Assembly (NCBI GenBank): GCA_036639135.1
Contig: JAVWJE010000023.1
Location: forward strand, 1 to 22,970
Direction: 5' to 3'
Source of the DNA: Carnobacterium_A sp036639135
GTDB lineage: Bacteria > Bacillota > Bacilli > Lactobacillales > Carnobacteriaceae
DNA length: 22,970 nucleotides
Shown: piece after piece, positions 7,871-15,595 of the stretch
Numbering within the stretch: position 1 is the stretch's first letter
How the letters are laid out: every line of letters starts with the position of its first letter
The notes under the pieces: generated by a model
What the model was told of the DNA's origin: nothing
The model's database searches: none
Seen by the model: the letters and a program-made list of their open reading frames with translations, nothing else
Position numbers and translations under genes: made by a program

Positions 7871-9040
7871 ATGTTATATAAAAGAGTGCATCTAATTGTA
7901 ATGGATTCAGTTGGAATTGGTGAAGCTCCAGATGCTGTAAAGTTTAATGATGTTGGCAGTGATACATTAGGTCATATTGCTCAACAAGTAGGGTTAAATA
8001 TACCCCATTTAGAAGAATTAGGTTTAGGAAACATCCGTCCATTAAAAGGTGTTAGACATGTAGCAGACAATGTTGGCTATTATACTAAATTAGAAGAAGT
8101 TTCTGTTGGAAAAGATACGATGACAGGTCATTGGGAAATAATGGGATTGAATATTCAAACCCCATTTAGAGTATTTCCTGATGGATTTCCTGATGCGTTG
8201 CTAAAAAAAATTGAAGATTTTTCTGGTCGCAAAATTGTTGCCAATAAACCTGCTAGCGGAACTGAGATTCTTGATGAGTTTGGTGAGCATCAAATGAAAA
8301 CTGGCGATTTAATTATTTACACTTCTGCAGATCCGGTTTTTCAAATTGCAGCACATGAAGAGATTATTCCGTTAGAAGAATTATACAAAATTTGTCAATA
8401 CGTAAGAGACATTACAAAAGATGACCCTTATATGATTGGACGTATTATCGCTCGTCCATTTGTTGGTACTCCTGGTAAATTTACTAGAACGAGTGGAAGA
8501 CACGATTATGCTTTGAATCCTTTTGGAAAAACAGTTTTAAATCATTTGAGTGATGCTGGAAAAGATGTTATTGCGATTGGCAAAATAAATGATATCTACA
8601 ACGGTGAAGGCATTACTGAAGCTGTACGTACGACTAGCAATATGGATGGTGTTGATCAATTATTGAAAGTCATGACTCAAGATTTTGAAGGATTAAGTTT
8701 TTTAAACTTAGTTGATTTTGATGCGTTATTTGGTCACCGTCGAGATGTAGCTGGCTATGGAAAAGCTATTGAAGAATTCGACAATCGTTTAGAAGAAATT
8801 GTTGGACAATTAAGAGAGGATGACTTGCTTTTAATTACGGCCGACCATGGAAATGACCCAACAGCTCCAGGTACTGACCATACTCGTGAATATGTACCGC
8901 TACTAGCTTACTCACCATCTATGAAAACATTTGGAGCAATACCGCAAGGACATTTTGCAGACATAGGAGCAACAATTGCTGATAATTTTAATGTGAAAGA
9001 TACTAGTTTTGGAGAAAGCTTTTTAAAGCAGTTAGTTTGA
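7871..9040 (+). CDS. deoB: phosphopentomutase
   Basis: Interconverts (deoxy)ribose-1-phosphate and the 5-phosphate, feeding nucleoside sugars into central metabolism. The product has 389 residues; ATG 7871 follows GAGGAGG (7854-7860). It belongs to the alkaline phosphatase superfamily: metal-binding MDSVGIGEAPDA (11-22), the phosphorylated threonine at Thr85 in GKDTMTGHWE (80-89), and TADHGNDPT with GTDHTREY near the C-terminus, which supply the remaining dinuclear Mn ligands. The cap domain lies between. punA follows after 31 bases, so the two form a nucleoside-salvage operon: PunA releases pentose-1-phosphate and DeoB isomerises it. The same pair occurs after xerD in Bacillus (drm-pupG). 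Confidence 0.96.
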   Translation: MLYKRVHLIVMDSVGIGEAPDAVKFNDVGSDTLGHIAQQVGLNIPHLEELGLGNIRPLKGVRHVADNVGYYTKLEEVSVGKDTMTGHWEIMGLNIQTPFRVFPDGFPDALLKKIEDFSGRKIVANKPASGTEILDEFGEHQMKTGDLIIYTSADPVFQIAAHEEIIPLEELYKICQYVRDITKDDPYMIGRIIARPFVGTPGKFTRTSGRHDYALNPFGKTVLNHLSDAGKDVIAIGKINDIYNGEGITEAVRTTSNMDGVDQLLKVMTQDFEGLSFLNLVDFDALFGHRRDVAGYGKAIEEFDNRLEEIVGQLREDDLLLITADHGNDPTAPGTDHTREYVPLLAYSPSMKTFGAIPQGHFADIGATIADNFNVKDTSFGESFLKQLV

Positions 9041-9071
9041 CAAAAAAATTGAAATAAGAAGGAGAACATTT

Positions 9072-9893
9072 ATGACGTCAACTTTACAAGAAAAAATTAA
9101 AAGTGCAGCAGAATACATCAACAAGAAAGGTGTTAAACAACTTGATGTTGGTTTAATCCTAGGTTCAGGATTAGGTGAACTTGCAGATGAAATTGAAAAT
9201 CCCGTAATCATCGCTTATAACAAAATCCCTCATTTTCCTGTATCAACAGTCGTAGGACATGCCGGTCAATTAGTATATGGTGAACTGGGTGGGAAATTAG
9301 TATTGGCAATGCAAGGACGTTTTCATTATTATGAAGGTTATAGTTTAGAAGAAGTGACATTCCCTGTTAGAGTCATGAAAGAGTTAGGTGTACATTCATT
9401 AATTGTCACAAATGCTGCTGGTGGAGTCAATGAAACCTTCGAGCAAGGAGAATTAATGATGATTACGGATCAAATTAACTATACTGGAGCAAATCCTTTG
9501 ATGGGACCAAATGATGAAGCCTTAGGTGTGCGTTTCACTGATATGAGCGAGGCGTATGATAAAGATTATCAAAAAGCTGTTAAACAAGTTGCATCAGATA
9601 TGAATCTAGATTTAAAAGAAGGCGTTTATATGGGGTTCTCTGGCCCAACGTATGAAACCCCTGCTGAAATTAAGATGGCTCGTTTATTAGGAGCGGATGC
9701 TGTTGGGATGTCTACTGTTCCTGAAATTATTGTAGCTAAACATGCATCACTAAAAACAATCGGGATCTCTTGTATCACAAATCTTGCTGCCGGAATGCAA
9801 GAATCACTTAACCATGAAGAAGTTGTAGAAACCACTCAACGTGTTAAAAAAACATTCAAATTATTTATCAAAAATATCTTAGAAGCGATTTAA
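9072..9893 (+). CDS. punA: purine-nucleoside phosphorylase, trimeric (type II)
   Basis: Phosphorolysis of inosine, guanosine and their deoxy forms to base and pentose-1-phosphate. The product has 273 residues; ATG 9072 follows AAGGAGA (9059-9065). The phosphate site shows LGSGLGELAD (29-38), VVGHAGQLVYG and MQGRFHYYEGY. ITNAAGG-type VTNAAGGVNETF and the base-pocket stretch TYETPAEIKMARLLGADAVGMSTVPE identify the trimeric PNP family rather than the hexameric DeoD type. Second gene of the deoB operon, ended by the palindrome at 9895-9946, which also faces the convergent siderophore operon. In Bacillus this gene is called pupG or punA. Confidence 0.95.
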   Translation: MTSTLQEKIKSAAEYINKKGVKQLDVGLILGSGLGELADEIENPVIIAYNKIPHFPVSTVVGHAGQLVYGELGGKLVLAMQGRFHYYEGYSLEEVTFPVRVMKELGVHSLIVTNAAGGVNETFEQGELMMITDQINYTGANPLMGPNDEALGVRFTDMSEAYDKDYQKAVKQVASDMNLDLKEGVYMGFSGPTYETPAEIKMARLLGADAVGMSTVPEIIVAKHASLKTIGISCITNLAAGMQESLNHEEVVETTQRVKKTFKLFIKNILEAI

Positions 9894-9894
9894 T

Positions 9895-9946
9895 AAAAAA
9901 CGTTTGCTCCACTTGAATTTATATTCAGCGGAGCAAACGTTTTTTT
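9895..9946. terminator. bidirectional terminator between punA and the siderophore permease operon
   Basis: AAAAAACGTTTGCTCC (9895-9910) pairs with the complementary arm at 9930-9945, a 16-bp stem. A second internal stem, TGAAT/ATTCA, sits inside. A-run and T-run flank both ends, so it can end transcription from both converging operons. Confidence 0.92.
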
Positions 9947-9953
9947 CACGTTC

Positions 9954-10964
9954 TCATTTTTTAGAGAGGACATATAAAAAGTAAGGAGCACCAATAATTG
10001 AAACGATTACTCCGGTAGGCATTTCAGCAGGCGCAATGACAACTCTAGCTAGAGTATCTGCAATACTGAGTAGTAGGCTACCAATCAGAGCTGATAGAGG
10101 AATAAGGTAGCGATGCTTTGAACCAACGAATTGTTTAGCTAGATGAGGAGACAGCAATCCAATAAAACCAATACCTCCACTAACTGAGACACTGGAACCG
10201 GCTAATGCTACAGCTAATACAAGTAAAATGAATCTTTCTTTTTCTAAATGAACCCCTAAACCAACAGACGTTTCATCTCCTAAACTAAGAATATCCAAAA
10301 TAGTATGTTTTTTATAGATAAACGGAATAGTTAAGATAAGCCAAGGAAGCAAAGCTAAAACAAAAGGCCAACTCGTTCCCCAAATGCTACCAGCAATCCA
10401 AGTGGATAAAAACTGGTACCGTTCTGGAGATAATTTAATAGTAAATACAATCATTAAAGAAGTTAATCCTGTTCCAATCGAGACACCGGTTAGAATCAAA
10501 CGTGTAATATTGAGACCTTCGTTTTTTCTATACGTCAACCTATAAACTAAAAATGCTGCAACCAGTGCGCCAATGAAAGCTACCAGTGGCAATAAAAAAA
10601 CAGAACGTCCACTAGCGGATGAAAAGAAACTAATAAAAATCATCACCGCAAGACCGGCTCCGGCATTGATACCCAAAATACCTGTGTCTGCTAAAGGGTT
10701 TCTTGAAACACCTTGTAAAACACATCCCGAAATAGCTAATCCAGCACCAACTAGAATAGATAAAAAAATACGAGGAAGTCTAAAATGATAAAGAATGAGT
10801 TCTTGTTGCACCGTTCCATTTCCCGTTAGAGTTTGCAGGATTTCTTTTGGAGATAGGCTCATTAAACCTGTGTTCATACTAATAATAAAAACCAAACAAA
10901 TAGCCAAAGATAAGCCAATAGATAGCTGCTTAAATCGATAGCCTTTAACATTTTGATTTTTCAT
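9954..10964 (-). CDS. iron-siderophore ABC transporter permease (FecCD family), downstream subunit
   Basis: Membrane channel subunit of a BtuCD/FecCD-type importer, 336 residues with about nine to ten hydrophobic helices; the first is at about 15-35. Family signatures are GAGLAISGCVLQGVSRNPLADTGILGINAGAGLAV-type (about 78-110, after the first periplasmic-side loop) and the coupling region GIGFIGLLSPHLAKQFVG, which contacts the ATPase. The start ATG overlaps the stop of the upstream permease by one base (TAATG), and AGAGGTG lies about 9 bases before it, so translation is coupled. It is the last gene of the minus-strand operon and ends against the bidirectional terminator. The substrate cannot be told from the sequence; FhuG/FecD/YfhA-like ferric hydroxamate or catecholate uptake is likely. 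Confidence 0.9.
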   Translation of the reverse strand: MKNQNVKGYRFKQLSIGLSLAICLVFIISMNTGLMSLSPKEILQTLTGNGTVQQELILYHFRLPRIFLSILVGAGLAISGCVLQGVSRNPLADTGILGINAGAGLAVMIFISFFSSASGRSVFLLPLVAFIGALVAAFLVYRLTYRKNEGLNITRLILTGVSIGTGLTSLMIVFTIKLSPERYQFLSTWIAGSIWGTSWPFVLALLPWLILTIPFIYKKHTILDILSLGDETSVGLGVHLEKERFILLVLAVALAGSSVSVSGGIGFIGLLSPHLAKQFVGSKHRYLIPLSALIGSLLLSIADTLARVVIAPAEMPTGVIVSIIGAPYFLYVLSKK

Positions 10965-11989
10965 TAGTATACACCTCTTTTTCTAACTAAATGAAGAAAG
11001 AAGGGTATCCCAATTAACGAGATCAATACTCCAATAGGTGTTTCGAAAGGTGGGTTGATCATTCTTCCTGCTAAATCAGCTAAAACAACTAGTAAGCTAC
11101 CTAATAGAGCTGAACAAGGAATAATTTTTTGATAATCGTTTCCGACGATTGTTCTTGTTATATGTGGAACTAATAATCCGACAAAACCAATTGGCCCGAC
11201 GATTGCGACTGAAGAACCTGCTAAAACAGCAACAACAACCATGCTAAAAAGACGAATCAACGTTATATTTTGTCCTAGACTAATAGCTGTTTCTTCTCCT
11301 AAACTAATCAGTGTGACTGATTTTCTTAAAAATAAAGCACAAATGAAAGCTGCAAGAATAAAAGGTGTAATTATTCTTAAATTGGTCCATGTAATGGTTG
11401 ATATCCCACCAATATACCAAAAGGTTAAGTCTTGACCACTATTTTTATAAAGTGAAATGGCCTCACTTAAAGAAGCAAATAAAGCACTAACAGCTGTCCC
11501 AGACAAAATCAACCGTAGAGGTGTTAAACCACTATGGGATAAAGAACCTATACCGTAAACTAAAAATGCGCCAAGACCTGCTCCTGCAAAACAAAATAAT
11601 AAAAGGGCTACATAAGGAAGATTAGGCATAAATCCAAAACAGAAAGCAAGAGCGAGTGAGGCTCCTGCATTTAAGCCAAGCAGTCCTGAATCTGCCAAGG
11701 GATTACGTGTTACGCCTTGCATTATGGCTCCAGCTACAGCTAATGCACCCCCAATCAAAACAGATCCGATAACTCGAGGGAACCTAATTTGGCGTATAAT
11801 TTTCTGACTAATAATGCTTTCATCATAACGAAAAAGTGCGTTCCATAATGTAACTAAAGAAGTATTTGCCGCTCCTAAAGATAATGATAAAAAAATCACA
11901 AACGATAACAACAAGCTCCCAAATAATAAGGTTAGGTAGTAAATAAATTGTTTATCTTTTTGCAACAAAACTGAGTTATATTTAGGCAT
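10964..11989 (-). CDS. iron-siderophore ABC transporter permease (FecCD family), upstream subunit
   Basis: Partner permease, 341 residues from the ATG at 11989; this ATG shares one base with the ATPase stop (TGATG) and lies 8 bases after AAGGAG. A GTG three bases further upstream is possible but too close to that site. It carries GSVLIGGALAVAGAIMQG, then VTRNPLADSGLLGLNAG, the classic FecCD N-terminal signature, and GPIGFVGLLVPHITRTIVG, the cytoplasmic coupling loop. About ten hydrophobic segments are visible, the first at about 15-40. Two non-identical permeases in tandem form the heterodimeric channel usual for Gram-positive siderophore importers. The operon order is ATPase, this permease, the second permease, with overlapping ends throughout. 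Confidence 0.9.
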   Translation of the reverse strand: MPKYNSVLLQKDKQFIYYLTLLFGSLLLSFVIFLSLSLGAANTSLVTLWNALFRYDESIISQKIIRQIRFPRVIGSVLIGGALAVAGAIMQGVTRNPLADSGLLGLNAGASLALAFCFGFMPNLPYVALLLFCFAGAGLGAFLVYGIGSLSHSGLTPLRLILSGTAVSALFASLSEAISLYKNSGQDLTFWYIGGISTITWTNLRIITPFILAAFICALFLRKSVTLISLGEETAISLGQNITLIRLFSMVVVAVLAGSSVAIVGPIGFVGLLVPHITRTIVGNDYQKIIPCSALLGSLLVVLADLAGRMINPPFETPIGVLISLIGIPFFLHLVRKRGVY

Positions 11990-12786
11990 CACGAATGCTC
12001 CTTTTTCAGCATATCATAAGATAAACAAATCGGATTGTTACTGAATGGGCATGTCACTAAAATGGGATCAATTTCAAATGTTTCTCTTAAATAAGGCACC
12101 GTCATCATTTGTTTGGGCGATCCCTCAGCAACCAAATCACCGTTTTTCATTGCAATGATATGATCAGAAAAACGAGAAGCATGATTTAAATCATGCAAAG
12201 CCATGACAATAGTACGACCTTCTTCTTGATTCAATTTTTGTAACAGAAGCAAAATGTCTAATTGATGGGCTAAGTCTAGGTAAGTTGTTGGTTCATCTAA
12301 TATTATTATATCCGTATCTTGAGCCAGAATCATAGCTATCCAGGTTCGTTGTCTTTGACCGCCAGATAACGTATCGACTGTTTGTTCTTTTATTGCAGTA
12401 AGACTAGTCACTTCAATTGCCCAATTAATTTTTTCTAAATCTAATTTAGTTAGATGACCAAATCCACTTTGATAAGGGAAACGGCCATAAGAAACAACTT
12501 CAAAGATGGTTAAACCAGCAGGGGGTTCCATTGATTGAGATAAAAGAGCCATTTTTTTTGCAACCTGTTTGGTTTTTAATTGATAAACATCTTGTCCATC
12601 TAATAGTATGGTTCCTTTTTGAATTTTTAAGATTCGTGCAATAGATTTTAATAAGGTCGATTTGCCACATCCGTTTGGGCCAATTAATGTGGTGATTTTT
12701 TTTTCTGGAATTTCAACCGTTAAATTGTGAATAATTGATTTATTTGTATAGCCAGCTGCAAGCTGGTCGATCGTTAATGAAGTCAT
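11989..12786 (-). CDS. iron-siderophore ABC transporter ATP-binding protein (FecE/FhuC-like)
   Basis: Energises the permease pair at the cytoplasmic face. The product has 265 residues. Walker A is GPNGCGKST (36-44), the Q-loop glutamine is Gln84, the signature LSGGQ is at 140-144, Walker B is IIILDEP (160-166), and the switch histidine is His198 (ALHDLN). The C-terminal extension of about 60 residues ends with paired cysteines (TCPFSNNPIC), as in FecE/FhuC-type proteins. The start ATG at 12786 has a modest ribosome site (AAGGCAGG). First gene of the minus-strand operon; a promoter at 12835-12863 and a Fur box at 12807-12821 lie just upstream. The receptor lipoprotein gene is divergent on the other side of the same control region. 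Confidence 0.93.
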   Translation of the reverse strand: MTSLTIDQLAAGYTNKSIIHNLTVEIPEKKITTLIGPNGCGKSTLLKSIARILKIQKGTILLDGQDVYQLKTKQVAKKMALLSQSMEPPAGLTIFEVVSYGRFPYQSGFGHLTKLDLEKINWAIEVTSLTAIKEQTVDTLSGGQRQRTWIAMILAQDTDIIILDEPTTYLDLAHQLDILLLLQKLNQEEGRTIVMALHDLNHASRFSDHIIAMKNGDLVAEGSPKQMMTVPYLRETFEIDPILVTCPFSNNPICLSYDMLKKEHS

Positions 12787-12806
12787 CGCTAGCCTGCCTT
12801 CTTAAT

Positions 12807-12821
12807 TGATAATGATTCTCA
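12807..12821. promoter_or_regulatory. Fur box controlling the ATPase-permease operon
   Basis: TGATAATGATTCTCA matches the 7-1-7 Fur operator TGATAAT-N-ATTATCA at all but one position. It lies 7-20 bases downstream of the predicted start of the minus-strand transcript, so a bound repressor would block initiation or early elongation. Confidence 0.85.
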
Positions 12822-12834
12822 GTATTACCTCTAA

Positions 12835-12863
12835 ATTATAGTGGAGCAAAAAATAAATAGCAA
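12835..12863 (-). promoter_or_regulatory. promoter of the ATPase-permease operon
   Basis: Reading the minus strand, TTGCTA (12863-12858) and TATAAT (12840-12835) are separated by exactly 17 bases. This places the transcript start near 12828, about 40 bases before the ATPase start codon. Confidence 0.75.
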
Positions 12864-12958
12864 ACTATATTTTTTGCAAAAGCAAATGATAATCTTGTCT
12901 TGTGAGCAATATTTTAAGATAAGTTTTCAGCCTTACACCACTACTCTTTTGAAACGAA

Positions 12959-12987
12959 TTGACAAAAATTGTAGATTGAATGATAAT
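12959..12987 (+). promoter_or_regulatory. promoter of the siderophore-binding lipoprotein gene
   Basis: TTGACA (12959-12964, perfect) and GATAAT (12982-12987) are separated by 17 bases. The -10 lies inside the Fur box at 12981-13001. The transcript would start near 12994. Confidence 0.85.
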
Positions 12988-13001
12988 GGTAATCGTTATC
13001 A
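12981..13001. promoter_or_regulatory. Fur box overlapping the -10 of the lipoprotein promoter
   Basis: The core GATAATGGTAATCGTTATC (12982-13000) differs from the classic 19-bp consensus GATAATGATAATCATTATC at two symmetric positions and is flanked by T and A that extend the dyad. It covers the -10 and the predicted transcript start, the standard arrangement for Fe-Fur repression. Confidence 0.93.
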
Positions 13002-13037
13002 TACAAAATTTAATAGGCGTTAAGAGAGGATAGAAGC

Positions 13038-13988
13038 ATGAAAAAGAGACAACTAATTTATATAGGTTTATTAGCTTTTTTTTTAACAGTTGGGTGCACA
13101 AATAAAGAAAATAATAAAACAGAAATGAGCTCAGAGTCTCATCCGCAAGAAACGACGTTAACAGATGCCTTAGGAAACAATGTAGAAGTACCGGGAAAAC
13201 CTAAGCGGATTATTGGTTCTTATTTAGAAGATTATTTAGTGGCTCTGGGTATTACACCCGTTGCTCAATGGTCTGTTAATGATGGAGCTTCTGTTCAAAC
13301 TTATCTACAAGATCAGTTAACAGATGTACCTATGATTGCTCATGACTTACCTTTTGAAGCGGTTATTGGCTATGAACCGGATCTATTGCTAATGGGAGAA
13401 GCGAGTACGGTTGAAGGTGGGAAGTACGATCAATATGCTAAGATTGCACCAACCTATGTTGTAAAAAGTGGAACAGACACTTCTTGGCGTGATAAATTAA
13501 TTGAAATAGGAACGGTTGTTGGTGAAAAAGAAAAAGCTGAAAAAGTTCTAACTGATTATGATCAAAAAATGTCAGAAGCTAAAGCAGCAATTAAAGAATC
13601 AACAAAAGGTGAATCTGCAGTTGTTGTTTGGGTAGTAAACAACTCAATCTTTATGGTTCGTGAAAACTCTTCAAGTGGTGCAGTTTTATATAATGAACTG
13701 GGATTGGAAGTTCCTAACCTTGTTCAAGAAATTTCAGAAAAGGCAACAGCAGATTGGTCTGCTGTGTCATTGGAAAAATTAGCAGAGTTAGATGCGGACC
13801 ATATTTTCTTAGTTGATAGTGATCAAGCGATTGGATCCCCTCTGTTAGAAGAAAATATTTGGAAAAATATACCGGCTGTTAAAAAGGGCAATCTTTATGA
13901 GTATAGTCCAGAAACAAGTTGGTTATATGCTGGGCCGATTGCTAACTCAGAAATCATCAATGATGTTGTTGATCAATTAGTTAAGTAA
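13038..13988 (+). CDS. iron-siderophore substrate-binding lipoprotein (FecB/FhuD/FeuA-type)
   Basis: Surface receptor that delivers a ferric complex to the permeases encoded divergently. The product has 316 residues; ATG 13038 follows GAGAGGA (13024-13030). The signal peptide has a KKR n-region and hydrophobic core, with a lipobox ending at Cys20 (LTVGC), predicted to be lipid-anchored. The mature protein begins with a polar linker, then the helical-backbone TroA/FecB fold: DALGNNVEVPGKPKRIIG (about 44-60), YEPDLLLMGEAS, and the C-lobe with WLYAGPIANSEIINDVV. The EDYLVALGITPVAQWSV region resembles Bacillus hydroxamate/citrate-siderophore receptors, but the ligand cannot be assigned. It is monocistronic: its own Fur-regulated promoter lies upstream and a hairpin at 14001-14035 downstream. 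Confidence 0.92.
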   Translation: MKKRQLIYIGLLAFFLTVGCTNKENNKTEMSSESHPQETTLTDALGNNVEVPGKPKRIIGSYLEDYLVALGITPVAQWSVNDGASVQTYLQDQLTDVPMIAHDLPFEAVIGYEPDLLLMGEASTVEGGKYDQYAKIAPTYVVKSGTDTSWRDKLIEIGTVVGEKEKAEKVLTDYDQKMSEAKAAIKESTKGESAVVVWVVNNSIFMVRENSSSGAVLYNELGLEVPNLVQEISEKATADWSAVSLEKLAELDADHIFLVDSDQAIGSPLLEENIWKNIPAVKKGNLYEYSPETSWLYAGPIANSEIINDVVDQLVK

Positions 13989-14000
13989 AGAAATAGTTTG

Positions 14001-14035
14001 AAAAAGCCATCCTACTTTTTACGGGTGTCTTTTTT
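14001..14035 (+). terminator. rho-independent terminator after the lipoprotein gene
   Basis: AAAAAGCCATCC (14001-14012) pairs with GGGTGTCTTTTT (14023-14034) with one mismatch and one G-U, around a 10-base loop, and runs into TTTTTT. Confidence 0.85.
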
Positions 14036-14152
14036 AGTACGTTTCCTGTTATTAATTGATTTGATACGCATAAAATGAAGGGAAATCGAGAAGCTATTCT
14101 TTTCAAATACTTTTAGTGAGACATCGTTACGTTACGCACTCTTTTTGATTTA
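14036..14152. other. intergenic stretch before the lysA promoter, no recognised feature
   Basis: No ORF with a ribosome site, no tRNA and no lysine riboswitch (L-box) elements are visible. The lysA leader from the predicted promoter is only about 35-40 bases, too short for an L-box. Confidence 0.5.
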
Positions 14153-14181
14153 TTGAGAAAATGCGTTTTCTGTGTTATGGT
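14153..14181 (+). promoter_or_regulatory. promoter of the lysA operon
   Basis: TTGAGA (14153-14158) and TATGGT (14176-14181) are separated by 17 bases, with TGT before the -10 (extended -10). The transcript would begin about 37 bases before the lysA start. Confidence 0.7.
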
Positions 14182-14224
14182 AGGGAAAGCAAAAAATCGG
14201 ATAAAGTTGAAATGAGGACTTTTA

Positions 14225-15538
14225 ATGGACGAGCGTTTACTAACAGGAACGATGAAAATAAACAATAGCAATCATCTTGAAATCGGCGGCGTAGATACTA
14301 TTGAGTTAGTTAAGAAATACGGTACACCATTATATGTTTATGATATACAAGCCGTTAAAGAAAAAGCTCGAGCTTTTAAATCAGCTTTTTCTAAAAGAAA
14401 GATAAAAGCTCAAGTTGCTTATGCAAGTAAAGCCTTTTCTTGTTTAGCCATTTATCAGTTGATGGCAAAGGAAGAATTATCTTTAGACGTTGTTTCTGGA
14501 GGCGAGCTATACACTGCTATTAAAGCGAAGTATCCTAGTGAAAAAATCCATTTTCATGGCAATAATAAATCAGATGATGAAATAATCGCTGGGTTAGATT
14601 ATCAAGTTGGTTGTTTTGTGGTAGATAATTTTTATGAATTAGATCGATTGAATCAGCTTACTTCAGATCGCAAACAAAAAATGAATATTTTGATTCGAGT
14701 TACACCAGGTGTAGAAGCGCATACTCATGAGTATATTTCTACTGGACAAAGTGATTCTAAATTCGGGTTTGATTTAGAAAACGGTCAAGCTACAAAAGCT
14801 GCGATTTTGGCTAGTAAGATGCCTTTTATTGAGGTGATTGGCCTGCATAGTCATATCGGCTCACAAATTTTTGAACTAGAAGGATTTAATTTAGCGATTG
14901 ATAAAGTGTTGCGATACTCAAAACTATGGAAAGACCAATTTGGTTTTGATTTAAAGGTCTTAAATGTTGGCGGAGGATTTGGCATTCAATATACCGTTGA
15001 AGATAAACCATTATTAATTGAAGAGTATATCGATTCGATTATTACTGAGGTTGAAAATGTAGCAGAAGATTTTGAACTAAGCATGCCTGAAATATGGATA
15101 GAACCCGGTCGGAGTTTAGTAGGAGATGCAGGAATCACTCTTTATGAAACGGGATCTCAAAAATCAATTCCGGCTATTCGTAACTACCTTGCTATTGACG
15201 GAGGGATGTCAGACAATATTCGGCCTGCGTTATATGGAGCGAAGTATACAGGCGTATTTGCTAATCGTGTAGAGGATAAAACAGATGGGGTCTATTCAAT
15301 AGCCGGTAAGTGTTGTGAGTCTGGAGATATGCTAATTTGGGATTTGCCGTTGCCTAACCCACAGAAAAAAGACATTTTGGCTGTATTTAGTACTGGAGCA
15401 TATGGTTACGCAATGGCTAGCAATTACAATCGCATTCCTCGACCACCTGTTGTATTTGTTGAAAATGGTGTAGATTTCTTGGCTATTCAAAGAGAAAGTT
15501 ACAGTGATTTAATGAGGTTAGAACACTCGTTGATGTAA
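14225..15538 (+). CDS. lysA: diaminopimelate decarboxylase
   Basis: Last step of lysine synthesis: meso-diaminopimelate to L-lysine and CO2, PLP-dependent. The product has 437 residues; ATG 14225 lies 7 bases after GAGG (14214-14217). It has the fold III PLP (alanine racemase-like) barrel with the Schiff-base lysine Lys69 (AYASKAF), HGNNKS, the HSHIGSQ phosphate-side histidine motif, NVGGGFG glycine loop, EPGRSLVGDAG, and CCESGD with the catalytic Cys supplied across the dimer. The C-terminal beta domain ends with GAYGYAMASNYN. No other lysine gene is adjacent. No terminator is seen before ribT, 57 bases downstream, so the promoter at 14153 may drive lysA-ribT-scpA-scpB-rluB. Confidence 0.96.
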   Translation: MDERLLTGTMKINNSNHLEIGGVDTIELVKKYGTPLYVYDIQAVKEKARAFKSAFSKRKIKAQVAYASKAFSCLAIYQLMAKEELSLDVVSGGELYTAIKAKYPSEKIHFHGNNKSDDEIIAGLDYQVGCFVVDNFYELDRLNQLTSDRKQKMNILIRVTPGVEAHTHEYISTGQSDSKFGFDLENGQATKAAILASKMPFIEVIGLHSHIGSQIFELEGFNLAIDKVLRYSKLWKDQFGFDLKVLNVGGGFGIQYTVEDKPLLIEEYIDSIITEVENVAEDFELSMPEIWIEPGRSLVGDAGITLYETGSQKSIPAIRNYLAIDGGMSDNIRPALYGAKYTGVFANRVEDKTDGVYSIAGKCCESGDMLIWDLPLPNPQKKDILAVFSTGAYGYAMASNYNRIPRPPVVFVENGVDFLAIQRESYSDLMRLEHSLM

Positions 15539-15595
15539 AACAGTTAAGTAGACAGATGACTAAATGGATAAAATCTCTAGGGGGATAAATAGAAG

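Noticed and set aside
7554..7895. 113-codon frame overlapping the end of xerD and the deoB start
   Set aside because: It overlaps two conserved genes out of frame; its start has no ribosome site and the translation has no recognisable domain.
12888..12894. A third Fur half-site (TGATAAT)
   Set aside because: The other half (TTGTCTT) does not match, and single half-sites are common in AT-rich sequence.
12841..13101. Short open frames on both strands across the Fur-controlled divergent region
   Set aside because: They cover promoters and Fur boxes, have no ribosome sites, and the minus frame runs antisense into the lipoprotein signal peptide.
14036..14224. Lysine riboswitch before lysA
   Set aside because: No L-box elements are visible, and the predicted leader is under 45 bases.
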